From Paraburkholderia tropica (GTDB lineage: Bacteria > Pseudomonadota > Gammaproteobacteria > Burkholderiales > Burkholderiaceae): a stretch of 64,000 bases of DNA. Shown one piece after another: positions 53,433 to 62,276 of this stretch (its first letter is position 1; each line of letters starts with the position of its first letter). A program made the position numbers and the translations under genes. Where the stretch lies: NCBI RefSeq assembly GCF_900109265.1, contig NZ_FNZM01000003.1, forward strand, positions 431,162 to 495,161. Reading direction: 5' to 3'. The notes under the pieces are model-generated. The model was not told the DNA's origin. It did no database searches and was given only the letters and a program-made list of their open reading frames with translations.

Positions 53433-54371
53433 CTAACCGCTTTGCCGTGGGTCCGTCTGTGCGTTTGCGCGGATACGCCAGGTGCATTGCGTGCGCGCGC
53501 GATAGAGCGCGAGTGCGCCGCGCTCCGCGACGATGCGCGTGTCGATCACGGCGGGATCGAGCGTGTTGAAGTCGAACAGGCCATGATGATGCGCGATCAT
53601 CGCGCGCACGCCCGCATGCTTGCAGAGCGCCACGGCTTCGTCGAGCGTGAAGTTGCCCGGCACGCCGTTGCCGCTGCGTTCGTCGTCGCGGCCGTTCACG
53701 GGCAGCAGCGCGAGATGCGGCTGCAGGGCCGCCACGTTTTCATGCAGACCGTCGTACGGCACGCAGTCGCCCGAGTGATACACGCGCACGCCCGCCACGT
53801 CGATCACATAGCCGAGCCACGGATGGCGGCCCTGATCGTCCACATCGAGCGTTTCGTGCGCGGACGGCACCGGCGCGATCCGCACGCCCGGCAGCGGCTC
53901 CACGCGCTCGCCCGCATCGACGGGAATCAGGCGCGCGACATCCACGCCACAGCGCTTGACGGCTTCGTCGAGCGTGGCGGCGGGCACCACGAAACGCAGC
54001 TTCGGAAAGCGCCGGGCGAGCGGCTGGAGCGTGTCCGGGTCCATGTGGTCGGTGTGACGGTGCGTGCACAGCACGAGGTCCACGTGCTCGAAATCTTCGG
54101 GCGCGACCGGCGCGGCCATCATGCGCCGGTGCGGATAACGCGTGCCCTGATACTTGCGCGCGAGCGAATCGGAGAGATACGGATCGATCAGCAGACGCAA
54201 GCCCGCGCCCTCGATCACGAAGCCCGCCTGGCCGAGCCAGTTCAGCGCGACGCCGCCCGCGGGCGGCGCGGGCGTGAACGGCTTCGCGGCAGGCCGCGTG
54301 CGCGCCGCGAGTTGCGCGGCGAGCGGCATCTCGAAGGTATCGACGTCGATCGACAGCATGGCGGCGCTCAT
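53433..54371 (-). CDS. UlaG-like metallo-beta-lactamase-fold hydrolase (lactonase candidate)
   Basis: 312 residues. Metal site THRHTDHMD (H-x-H-x-D-H), further ligands in VPSAHETLD and YHSGDCVPYD (Asp), and a late MIAHHHGLFDFNT His. GQAGFVIEGAGLRLLIDPYLSDS opens the fold. The arrangement follows UlaG, which hydrolyses L-ascorbate-6-phosphate. In this operon it may open a sugar-acid lactone or lactone phosphate. It starts two bases before the end of the upstream SDR. Confidence 0.85.
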   Translation of the reverse strand: MSAAMLSIDVDTFEMPLAAQLAARTRPAAKPFTPAPPAGGVALNWLGQAGFVIEGAGLRLLIDPYLSDSLARKYQGTRYPHRRMMAAPVAPEDFEHVDLVLCTHRHTDHMDPDTLQPLARRFPKLRFVVPAATLDEAVKRCGVDVARLIPVDAGERVEPLPGVRIAPVPSAHETLDVDDQGRHPWLGYVIDVAGVRVYHSGDCVPYDGLHENVAALQPHLALLPVNGRDDERSGNGVPGNFTLDEAVALCKHAGVRAMIAHHHGLFDFNTLDPAVIDTRIVAERGALALYRARTQCTWRIRANAQTDPRQSG

Positions 54372-54373
54372 CG

Positions 54374-55147
54374 TTACCAGCACACGTAACCGCCGTCGGC
54401 GAGCACGATCGAACCGGTCATCAGGCTCGCGGCCTCGCTGGCGAGAAACAGCACCACGGAGGCGACTTCGTCGACGCGGCCGAGCCGGTTCATCGGCGTG
54501 CCGCCGACCCAGTGGCGATACATCTCCGGGTCGTCGTAGACGTACTTGTTCATTTCGGTGTCGATATACGTGGGCGCGACCGCGTTCACGCGCACGCCGC
54601 GCGCGCCCCATTCGGCGGCGAGCGAGCGCGTGAGGTGATGCACGCCCGCCTTCGACGCGTTGTAGTTCGCCTGTTCCTGCGGCCGGTTGACGACGAAACC
54701 CGACATCGAACCGACGTTCACGATGCTGCCGCCGCCGTGTTCGAGCATGCTCTTGCCGAACGCGCGGCAGCAGCGGAACACGCCGTTGAGATTCACGTCG
54801 ATGACGCGGTCCCAGACTTCGTCGCTCATGGTTTCGGCGGGATGGTTCGAAATGGCGATGCCCGCGTTGTTCACGAGCACGTCCACGCGGCCGTGGCGCG
54901 CGATCACGGCGTCGTGCACGCGCTGCACGGCGGCCGCGTCGGTCACGTCGAGCCGTTCGCTTTCGACCTGCGCGCCTGCGGCCGTGAGCTTCGCGACGGC
55001 TTCGTCGAGCGCGCCCTGATGCATGTCCGTGAGCACCACGCGCGCGCCCGCTTGCGTCAGCGCTTCGGAGATGGCGAAGCCGATGCCGCGCGCGGCGCCG
55101 GTCACGACGGCGAGCTTGCCGTCGAGGCGGAATTTGTCGAGATACAT
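54374..55147 (-). CDS. SDR family polyol dehydrogenase
   Basis: 257 residues: VVTGAARGIGFAISEAL, VVLTDMHQGAL (Asp after beta-2, so NAD preference), NNAG, SMSGFVVNRPQEQANYNASKAG catalytic region split as Ser, Tyr and Lys, and C-terminal ADGGYVCW. Resembles sorbitol, xylitol and threitol dehydrogenases of the classical SDR family. Two bases separate it from the lactonase-like gene. Confidence 0.88.
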   Translation of the reverse strand: MYLDKFRLDGKLAVVTGAARGIGFAISEALTQAGARVVLTDMHQGALDEAVAKLTAAGAQVESERLDVTDAAAVQRVHDAVIARHGRVDVLVNNAGIAISNHPAETMSDEVWDRVIDVNLNGVFRCCRAFGKSMLEHGGGSIVNVGSMSGFVVNRPQEQANYNASKAGVHHLTRSLAAEWGARGVRVNAVAPTYIDTEMNKYVYDDPEMYRHWVGGTPMNRLGRVDEVASVVLFLASEAASLMTGSIVLADGGYVCW

Positions 55148-55190
55148 CGTCGATCCTTCGGTTCAGTGTCGGTTCGGTGGTCGTTCTTGA

Positions 55191-56162
55191 TCAGGCGAGC
55201 GGTCTGGCGGGCGCCGGCTTGCCCGCCGCGGCGGCGATGCGGCAGATTTCGTCGAAGTCCGGGCCGCGCGTCGGAATGTCGATATGAAACACCTCGGCGA
55301 TCACGCGCGTCCAGCCATAAATGAAGTAGGTCCAGCCGTCCTCGACCTGCAAGGCGCGCGCGCTTTGCTGGGCGCGCGCCTGATCGAGAAACACCAGCTC
55401 GCCGCGATAGTTCAGATCCCAGGCGATGGCGCGCTCGGGAAACACGCCCGCGTTCGTGAGCGGCGAACCGGGCGCATCCTTGCCGAGCCCCGTCGCGTTG
55501 ATGACGAGCGCGCCCGGCGAGAGCCGCGCGAGCACGGCGTCGTTGTCCTGCGGGAGCGGCGCGACGACGTACTCGCACGGCACGCCCAGATGCAGCTCGC
55601 GGTGAATCCGCTCGATTTCCTCCAGACGCGCCGCCGAGCGGTTCGAGACGATCACGCGCGACGGCCGGTTCGCGCCCCGGCTCGTCTGCATCAGATGCCA
55701 GGTGAGGGCGATGGTCGACCCGCCCGCGCCCATCGAAAACACTTCCGCGCCGGTGCGCGCGAAATGCTCGGGCGGCAGAAAGCCGTCGAGCGCAAGACCC
55801 GAGGTGATCGGGTCCTTCGCGTGGCAGACGAACTTGCCGTCGCGCTTCGAAAGACAACTGGTCTCGCCCATGATGCGCGCGTGCGGATCGATCTCGTCGA
55901 AGAGATCCTCGCAGGCCGCGTACAGGTCGATCTTGTGCGTGGTCACGAGCGCGCCGAGCGACAGCGGATCGTCGCGCAGAAACTCGACGGCCTCGCGGTA
56001 CGCCTCGCGGCTCGCGTGCAGCGGAAAGTCGATGCCTTTCATTTCGACGTCGCCGAGGCCGAGATGGCGCGCCCATTCCGGGAACACGCGCATGATCGAA
56101 CTCTGCGCGGTGGTCACGCCGATGAAGTAGAAGGTCGGTTTGGTGGCGGCGGTGTAGCTCAT
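55191..56162 (-). CDS. Shikimate dehydrogenase-like (AroE superfamily) protein, non-shikimate substrate likely
   Basis: 323 residues, longer than AroE (about 275). The substrate domain keeps the catalytic Lys in LVTTHK and an Asp in AKDPITSG, but the family's Asn-Thr and Asn-Thr-Asp positions read ETS and AKD, and the N-terminal Ser-x-Ser is replaced by TTAQSS. The NAD(P) loop SMGAGGSTIALTWHL and VSNRSAARLEE are clear. It therefore probably oxidises or reduces another polyhydroxy compound. Its ATG overlaps the PGI-like gene by four bases. Confidence 0.82.
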   Translation of the reverse strand: MSYTAATKPTFYFIGVTTAQSSIMRVFPEWARHLGLGDVEMKGIDFPLHASREAYREAVEFLRDDPLSLGALVTTHKIDLYAACEDLFDEIDPHARIMGETSCLSKRDGKFVCHAKDPITSGLALDGFLPPEHFARTGAEVFSMGAGGSTIALTWHLMQTSRGANRPSRVIVSNRSAARLEEIERIHRELHLGVPCEYVVAPLPQDNDAVLARLSPGALVINATGLGKDAPGSPLTNAGVFPERAIAWDLNYRGELVFLDQARAQQSARALQVEDGWTYFIYGWTRVIAEVFHIDIPTRGPDFDEICRIAAAAGKPAPARPLA

Positions 56163-56803
56163 CGGGCTTGCTCCGTTTCGTTGCGGCGCGCGACCAGCGC
56201 CTCGATTTCCGCGAGCGTGCGTGCGCGCCATTCGGGATTCGGCTCGCTGCGCCAGCCGCGCTCTTTGTCCTCGACGATGCGCAGGCGCATGCCGTTCGAG
56301 CGCTCGATGATTTCGTAGTCCTGGCCCGAATCGGCCGGATAGCAGAACAGCATCACGAAGTCGCCCTGACCGAGATTGACCGAGCGGTGAATCCAGCGCG
56401 GCGGCACGTAGCAGACGGTGTTCGCGCGGATCTCCACGATGCGCGTTTCGCCGTCGGGCGCTTCCATCAGCATCAGGCCGTGGCCTTTGAGGCCGAAATA
56501 CAGCTCCGGGCGGTCGATGTTCGCGTGAATGTGTCCGCGCGTCATGAAGAACTCCTTGCCCACCTTGCCCGCGCTCATGCGCGTCACGCCCGTGATGAGG
56601 TCGCCCGGCTCCGCGTTGGGCCGATGGTCGGTGACTTCGTAGACGACTTCGTCCGCGCGCGCGGCGGCCAGCGCGTCGAACGCGGCGGCGTCGGCGTACA
56701 GACCGGCGAGATCGCCAAGCCGTTTCTGATAGTGCGAATCCGTACCGGTCATCAGACCCGTCTCCAGATTCACGTCGAACGAACGGGGTTCCGGCCATTG
56801 CAT
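56159..56803 (-). CDS. Cupin-type glucose-6-phosphate isomerase-like protein
   Basis: 214 residues of the archaeal-type cupin phosphoglucose isomerase family: RMSAGKVGKEFFMTRGHIHA, RPELYFGLKGHGLMLME, and PPRWIHRSVNLG, keeping the metal ligands His, His, Glu and His. These isomerise aldose and ketose phosphates. A sugar-phosphate isomerase fits the kinase in the same operon. It is the first gene of the operon, opposite the GlcD-type oxidase. Confidence 0.88.
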   Translation of the reverse strand: MQWPEPRSFDVNLETGLMTGTDSHYQKRLGDLAGLYADAAAFDALAAARADEVVYEVTDHRPNAEPGDLITGVTRMSAGKVGKEFFMTRGHIHANIDRPELYFGLKGHGLMLMEAPDGETRIVEIRANTVCYVPPRWIHRSVNLGQGDFVMLFCYPADSGQDYEIIERSNGMRLRIVEDKERGWRSEPNPEWRARTLAEIEALVARRNETEQAR

Positions 56804-56861
56804 GGTGCTTCTCTCCCTGAAAGTGTGTCGATGCCAAAACGTTAGTATTGGTGATGATATA

Positions 56862-56876
56862 GTTTGTGAAACAAAC
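56862..56876. promoter_or_regulatory. Palindromic operator candidate between the divergent arms
   Basis: GTTTGT-GAA-ACAAAC, perfect 6-bp arms, in the 168-base gap between the PGI-like and oxidase genes. A TATAAT at 56920-56925 (plus) and a TATCAT-like element on the minus strand near 56857 lie on either side. A likely target of the RpiR regulator at 62277. Confidence 0.5.
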
Positions 56877-56919
56877 GAACACTCGGGTTTTCACTAGGGT
56901 TAAACGTGTGTTTTGCAAA

Positions 56920-56925
56920 TATAAT
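56920..56925 (+). promoter_or_regulatory. -10 element for the oxidase/transport operon
   Basis: A perfect TATAAT, 46 bases before the oxidase start. No good -35 is seen at 17 bases, so an activator may be needed. Confidence 0.45.
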
Positions 56926-56971
56926 GGCAGCAACACTATCGTTAATGCATCTCGGGTAGGAGGCAGATTCC

Positions 56972-58411
56972 ATGCAAGATCAGGCTGAAGAAGCGCGCCG
57001 CGAGGCAGTGCTCGCGGCATTGCGCGAGGCGCTCGGCGCCGCCGTGGTCAGCCTGCCGGCCGACTTCGCCGGCCGCCGTCACGCCGACTCCAGCCGCATG
57101 CCGTGCGCGGAGCCCATCGCGCTGCTGCGGCCGCGCACGACCGAACAGGTATCGAAGGCGTTGAGCATCTGTCACGCGCACCATCAGCCGGTGGTCACGC
57201 AGGGCGGCCTCACGGGGCTCGCGGGCGGCGCGTGCATGCTGGGCGGCGAAGTGGCGCTGAGTCTCGAACTGATGAACGCGATCGAGGAAATCGATCCGGT
57301 CAGCGCGACCATGACCGTGCAGGCGGGCACGCCGTTGCAGACCGTGCAGGAAGCCGCCGACGCGGCCGGTTTCATGTTCCCGCTCGACCTCGGCGCGCGC
57401 GGCAGCGCGACGATCGGCGGCAATCTGGGCACCAATGCGGGCGGCAACCGCGTGATCCGCTACGGGATGATGCGCGAGCAGGCGCTCGACGTCGAAGCCG
57501 TGCTCGCGGACGGCAGCGTGGTCGGCGGCCTGCGCAAGATGATCAAGAACAACACGGGCTACGACCTGCGCGATCTGCTGATCGGCAGCGAAGGCACGCT
57601 CGGCGTCATGACGCGCGCCGTGCTGCGGCTGCGGCCCAAACCGCGCGCCGTCTCGACCGCGTGGTGCGGTCTGCCCGACTACGACAGCGTGACCACGCTG
57701 CTGCGGCTCGCGCAGGAACGCCTGCCCGCGGGCGTGTCCGCGTTCGAGGTGATGTGGCCGGGTTATTACGATTTCGTGCTGTCGCGCCTGCCGGAACTGC
57801 GCGCGCCGCTCGAAGGCCGTCACGCGTTCTACGTGTTGCTCGAAAGCAGCGGCGCGGATCCGCAGAGCCAGAACGACGTCTTCGAAGCCTTCCTCGCCGA
57901 CATGCTCGAAGCCGGCACGCTGAGCGACGCCGCACTGGCCGCCAACGAGGCGCACGCCGCCGCGTTCTGGGCGATCCGCGATGCGCCCGGCGAATACGGC
58001 CGCTTTATTCCTGGCCGCGTGTCGTTCGACGTGAGCTTTTCGGTCGCGCAGGTCGGACTCGCGGCGCAGCGCTGCGAAGCGCGTCTGCGCGAACACTGGC
58101 CCAACGCGACGATCCTCATCTACGGCCATCTCGGCGACGGCAATCTGCACATCGTCGTGCACGAGCCGGACTGGCCCGCGAGCGCCGCCGCCGAAGTCAA
58201 GCGCGTGGTCTATGGCGTGACGGGCGAGCTGGGCGGCTCGGTGTCGGCGGAGCACGGCATCGGCACCAAGAAGCTCGAGGTGCTCGCGCTCTCGCGCACG
58301 CCCGCCGAACTCGCCGCGATGCGCGCGGTGAAGGCCGCGCTCGATCCGCGCGGCATCCTGAATCCTGGCAAGTTGTTCCTTGAGTCAACGCCCACGATGC
58401 AGTTGAAGTAG
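56972..58411 (+). CDS. FAD-linked oxidase, GlcD/D-lactate dehydrogenase type
   Basis: 479 residues. FAD-binding PCMH domain: VVTQGGLTGLAGGACML, LGARGSATIGGNLGTNAGGNRV; the C-terminal cap contains IYGHLGDGNLHIVVHEP (active-site His) and AEHGIGTKKLE. These enzymes oxidise 2-hydroxy acids such as D-lactate, glycolate or D-2-hydroxyglutarate. In this cluster the substrate could be a sugar acid. A GTAGGAGG site precedes the ATG. First gene of the plus-strand arm. Confidence 0.92.
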   Translation: MQDQAEEARREAVLAALREALGAAVVSLPADFAGRRHADSSRMPCAEPIALLRPRTTEQVSKALSICHAHHQPVVTQGGLTGLAGGACMLGGEVALSLELMNAIEEIDPVSATMTVQAGTPLQTVQEAADAAGFMFPLDLGARGSATIGGNLGTNAGGNRVIRYGMMREQALDVEAVLADGSVVGGLRKMIKNNTGYDLRDLLIGSEGTLGVMTRAVLRLRPKPRAVSTAWCGLPDYDSVTTLLRLAQERLPAGVSAFEVMWPGYYDFVLSRLPELRAPLEGRHAFYVLLESSGADPQSQNDVFEAFLADMLEAGTLSDAALAANEAHAAAFWAIRDAPGEYGRFIPGRVSFDVSFSVAQVGLAAQRCEARLREHWPNATILIYGHLGDGNLHIVVHEPDWPASAAAEVKRVVYGVTGELGGSVSAEHGIGTKKLEVLALSRTPAELAAMRAVKAALDPRGILNPGKLFLESTPTMQLK

Positions 58412-58465
58412 CGCCGGCGCGTTCGTGCCGGTTCAATACGTGACACACCTAAAAGAGGAGGAGAC

Positions 58466-59443
58466 ATGTCGCGTCTCATGCAGAAGTTGCTGTGCGTAGC
58501 CGCGTTCGCCACGGCGGGCATTCTGGCCGCAGCCCCGGCGTTCGCCGCCGACAAGATCAAGGTCGGCATTTCGATGAAGGTGCTCAACGCGCCGTATTTC
58601 GCCGCGGCGATGGAGTCGGCCAAGGCGCGCGCGACCGAACTCGGCGCGGACGTCATCGTCGCCGATGCGCAGGGCAAGATGGGCAAGCAGATTTCGGATG
58701 TCGAGGATCTCGTCACGCGCGGCGTCAAGGTGCTGCTGATCGATCCCGCCGATCCGGAAGCACTGGTGGGCGCCGTCAACGCCGCAAGCGCGGCGGGCGT
58801 GAAGGTGGTCGTGTTCGACAGCACGCTCAACGAGAAGGCCAATTACCTGACGCTCGTGCAGTCGTCGAACAGCCAGAACGGCGCGCTGGTGGGCCGCTGG
58901 GTCGTCGACAACATGGGCGACAAGCCGCTGAAGATCGCGCTGATTTCCGGTGAGAAAGGCAATCCGGTTGGCCGCGAACGCCGCGACGGCGTGCTCTCGG
59001 GCATCGTCGAGGCGCAGCTCGAAAAGACCGGCAAGTCGAATCTGCAGATCGTCGGCCAGGGCTGGGGCAACTGGTCCGATGAAGGCGGGCTGAAGGCGAT
59101 GGAGGATCTGCTGGTCGCCAACAAGGACATCAACATGGTCCTGAGCGAGAACGACAGCATGCTGCTGGGCGCGCGCCGCGCGATCCAGAGCGCGAACCGC
59201 GACGGCATCACGCTGGTCGCGGCCGCCGACGGCCAGAAGGAAGCGCTCGCGCTGATCAAGCAGGGCAAGTACGGCGTGACCGCGCTCAACGATCCGGCGC
59301 TCGTCGCGCGCACCGCGGTCGATATCGGCATGAAGGCCGCGAAGGGTCAGGCCGTGAATGTGCCGAAGGTCTCGTACACGCCGCCGGTCGCCATCTCGAA
59401 GAGCAACGTCGACAAGTACTACAACCCGAAGGCGATTTTCTAA
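58466..59443 (+). CDS. Sugar ABC transporter substrate-binding protein (RbsB-like)
   Basis: 325 residues with a Sec signal ending AAAPAFAA and a periplasmic binding protein type I fold: KVGISMKVLNAPYFAAAMESA, VEDLVTRGVKVLLIDPADPEAL, QSSNSQNGALVGRW, MVLSENDSMLLGARRA. Ribose/erythritol-type binding proteins share this pattern. A very strong GAGGAGGAG site ensures high translation, as usual for binding proteins. Confidence 0.92.
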   Translation: MSRLMQKLLCVAAFATAGILAAAPAFAADKIKVGISMKVLNAPYFAAAMESAKARATELGADVIVADAQGKMGKQISDVEDLVTRGVKVLLIDPADPEALVGAVNAASAAGVKVVVFDSTLNEKANYLTLVQSSNSQNGALVGRWVVDNMGDKPLKIALISGEKGNPVGRERRDGVLSGIVEAQLEKTGKSNLQIVGQGWGNWSDEGGLKAMEDLLVANKDINMVLSENDSMLLGARRAIQSANRDGITLVAAADGQKEALALIKQGKYGVTALNDPALVARTAVDIGMKAAKGQAVNVPKVSYTPPVAISKSNVDKYYNPKAIF

Positions 59444-59475
59444 GGCGTTTCGTTCGCCGGCTTTTTTCGACGTAT

Positions 59476-59505
59476 GCGCGCGCCCGCCGGACGCCGGGCG
59501 CGCGC
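59476..59505 (+). terminator. Intercistronic hairpin after the binding-protein gene
   Basis: GCGCGCGCCCG (59476-59486) and CGGGCGCGCGC (59495-59505), eight-base loop. A smaller GGCG/CGCC hairpin with a six-T run (59444-59467) comes just before. Such structures typically attenuate or stabilise the binding-protein message relative to the ATPase and permease genes. Confidence 0.7.
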
Positions 59506-59523
59506 CTGAGTGGAGACAGTTCA

Positions 59524-61101
59524 ATGATTCCGTTCATCGCACTAACGGGCATCGACAAGCGGTTCGGCGGCATTCACGCAATCGAGAACATCGATTTCGA
59601 TGTCCGCAGCGGTGAAGTCCATGCGCTCGTCGGCGAAAACGGCGCGGGCAAATCGACGCTCATGCGCGTGATCGGCGGCGGCCATCAGCCCGACGCCGGC
59701 AGCATCAGCGTGCAGGGCCGGGCGATGGTGCTGCGCAATCCCCACGCGGCGCTCGCCGAAGGCATCGCCGTGATTCATCAGGAGACGGCGCTCGCGCCCG
59801 ATCTGTCCGTGGCCGAGAACGTGTTTCTCGGCGCCTTGCCCGCCGTGATCGACTGGCGCACGCTGCGCGCGAAGGCGCGCGCGCTGATCGAAAGCCTCGG
59901 CTTCGAGATCGATCCGGCGGCGCTGGTCGGCACGCTCTCGGCGGCGCAATGCCAGGTGATCGAGATCGCCAAGGCGCTGTCCGGCGAACTCAAGCTGCTC
60001 GTGCTCGACGAACCGACCGCCGCGCTCGCGCCGTCGGACGCGGACCGTCTGCTCGACATCGTGCGCTCGCTGCGTGCGCGCGGCGTGGGCATCGTCTATA
60101 TCTCGCACCGGCTCGAAGAAGTGTTCGCGATTGCCGACCGCATCACCGTGCTGAAAGACGGCCGTCGCGTCGATACCGTGACGCCCGCCGATATTTCGCG
60201 CGACGAACTGATCCGCAAGATGGTCGGGCGCCCGCTTTCGGTGCTGTTTCCCGAGCGCAAGGCGCAGACCGGCGCGGTCGTGCTGAAGGTGGACGGCCTG
60301 TCGCGCGGCGAGGCCGTGCGCGACGTGTCGTTCAGTTTGCGCGCGGGCGAAGTGGTCGGACTCGGCGGGCTGATCGGCTCGGGCCGCACCGAAGTCGCGC
60401 GCCTGATTTTCGGCGCGGATCGCGCGGACGCGGGCACGATCGAACTGAAAGGCAAACGCCTGAACGTACGCACGCCGATGGCGGCCGTGCGCGCCGGTAT
60501 CGGCCTCGTGCCCGAGGATCGCAAGGGCCAGGGCGCGGTGCTGTCGATGCCGATCCGCATCAACGCGACGCTGGCTTCGCTCAAGTCGGTCAGCGCGCCA
60601 GGCGGCTTTCTCGCGTTCGGCCGCGAACGCGGCTACGTGGCGCACCTGATGGACGCGCTGCGCATCAAGGCGCGTTCGATGGACGCCGACGTGTCGACGC
60701 TGTCGGGCGGCAATCAGCAGAAAGTCGTGCTCGCGAAATGGTTTCATGCGGACGGCGATCTCATCATTCTCGACGAACCCACGCGCGGCGTGGACGTGGG
60801 CGCGAAGGTCGAAATCTACACGCTCATCAACCAGCTCGCGGAGCGCGGCAAGGCGGTGCTTGTGATCTCGTCCGAGCATCAGGAATTGATGGGTCTGTGC
60901 GACCGCATCATGGTGATGGGCGAGGGGCGGATTCGCGGCGAATTGCAACCGGACGACTACAGCGAGGAAGCGATTCTCGCGCTGTCGCTGCGGCGCGATC
61001 CCGGCGAAACGCATGGCGATCCGCACGGTGAACTGCCGGGTGATCCGCACGCGAGCCAGCAGGCCGGCGCGCGCGACGGCGCCACGCTCATGCACGGTTG
61101 A
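59524..61101 (+). CDS. Sugar ABC transporter ATPase (RbsA-like, double NBD)
   Basis: 525 residues with two nucleotide-binding domains. First: GENGAGKSTLMRVI, LSAAQCQVIEIAKAL, LLVLDEPTAAL. Second: GLIGSGRTEVARLI in place of a canonical Walker A, LSGGNQQKVVLAKW, IILDEPTRGVDVG. This asymmetric pattern is normal for RbsA/MglA/XylG. The extra C-terminal tail (HGDPHGELPGDPHASQQ) is His/Asp-rich repeat sequence without known role. Confidence 0.93.
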   Translation: MIPFIALTGIDKRFGGIHAIENIDFDVRSGEVHALVGENGAGKSTLMRVIGGGHQPDAGSISVQGRAMVLRNPHAALAEGIAVIHQETALAPDLSVAENVFLGALPAVIDWRTLRAKARALIESLGFEIDPAALVGTLSAAQCQVIEIAKALSGELKLLVLDEPTAALAPSDADRLLDIVRSLRARGVGIVYISHRLEEVFAIADRITVLKDGRRVDTVTPADISRDELIRKMVGRPLSVLFPERKAQTGAVVLKVDGLSRGEAVRDVSFSLRAGEVVGLGGLIGSGRTEVARLIFGADRADAGTIELKGKRLNVRTPMAAVRAGIGLVPEDRKGQGAVLSMPIRINATLASLKSVSAPGGFLAFGRERGYVAHLMDALRIKARSMDADVSTLSGGNQQKVVLAKWFHADGDLIILDEPTRGVDVGAKVEIYTLINQLAERGKAVLVISSEHQELMGLCDRIMVMGEGRIRGELQPDDYSEEAILALSLRRDPGETHGDPHGELPGDPHASQQAGARDGATLMHG

Positions 61102-61172
61102 CGCCGCCCACGCGCGTCGAAACAGACAGTCATATCAGATTGCATAGATTGGACAGATTGGAGACACCCATC

Positions 61173-62177
61173 ATGAATCCCAGCGCCACCACTCCGAACA
61201 CGCGTCAGCGCCAGGCCAGCAACTGGCAGCATCTCTGGCAAACGGCGCGCCGCTTCAACACGGTCGCGATTCTCCTCGTACTGGTTGTGGCCGCATCGTT
61301 TATTTCCGACGACTTCTTTTCCGCGCCGAATCTGTCGAACATCACGCGCCAGGTCGCGGGCGTGGGCATCATGTCGGTCGGCATGCTGCTCGTGGTGCTC
61401 ACGGGCGGCATCGACCTGTCGGTCGGCTCGGTGGCGGCGCTTGGCAGCGTGCTGTCGGCGATGCTGATTCCCGAGCATGGCCTCGGGTTCGCGCTGGCGG
61501 CGGCGCTCGTGACGGGCGGCCTGTGCGGGCTCGTCTCGGGCGTGCTGGTGGCATTCTGCCGCCTCACGCCGTTCGTGGTGACGCTCGCGATGATGACCGT
61601 GGCGCGCGGCATCGCCATGATCGTGTCGAACGGCTCGCCGATTCTCGTCGACGACGCCGGCCAGGCGCTGCTCGACTTCGGCCGCCACAGCTATCTCGGC
61701 ATTCCCGGCCCGACGCTGGTGATGCTGATCGTGTTCGTGGCGGGCGGCGTGGCGCTCGGCCGCATGCGCGCGGGCCGCGTGGTGCGCGCGATCGGCTCGA
61801 ACGAGGAAGCGGTGCGGCTCTCCGGCGTGCCGGTCGCGCGCCATATTCTGGGCACCTACGTCTGCTCGGGCGCGCTGGCCTCGCTGGCGGGCATCATCTC
61901 GACGGCGCGCGCCAGCGTGGGCGCGCCGACCGTGGGCGTGGGCGACGAACTGACCGTGATCGCCGCCGTGGTGATCGGCGGGGCGAGCCTCGCGGGCGGC
62001 AAGGGCGGCGTGCTCAACACGCTGATGGGCGTGCTGATTCTGGGCGTGATCGGCAACATCATGAATCTCGCGAGCGTGCCAGGCTATCACCAGCAGGTCG
62101 TGATGGGCGCGATCATCGTCGCGGCGGTGCTGATGCAGCAGGGCGCGGGCTTCTGGCGGCGCTGGATCTTCCGCTAA
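61173..62177 (+). CDS. Sugar ABC transporter permease (RbsC-like)
   Basis: 334 residues, about ten helices. [23 protein letters not shown] is the hallmark of the RbsC/AraH family, with [15 protein letters not shown] and [22 protein letters not shown] for the EAA-like coupling loop. The ATG (61173) follows TTGGAGAC. Completes the importer. Confidence 0.93.
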   Translation: MNPSATTPNTRQRQASNWQHLWQTARRFNTVAILLVLVVAASFISDDFFSAPNLSNITRQVAGVGIMSVGMLLVVLTGGIDLSVGSVAALGSVLSAMLIPEHGLGFALAAALVTGGLCGLVSGVLVAFCRLTPFVVTLAMMTVARGIAMIVSNGSPILVDDAGQALLDFGRHSYLGIPGPTLVMLIVFVAGGVALGRMRAGRVVRAIGSNEEAVRLSGVPVARHILGTYVCSGALASLAGIISTARASVGAPTVGVGDELTVIAAVVIGGASLAGGKGGVLNTLMGVLILGVIGNIMNLASVPGYHQQVVMGAIIVAAVLMQQGAGFWRRWIFR

Positions 62178-62276
62178 ACTCCTCTTCTGGCGCGCCGCGA
62201 ACCGAACCGCGATGCACGGCGCGCCGGATTGCAGGACCCTGGCTCCGCGCCCGTACGTCAAAGAAGGAAATCTCGC

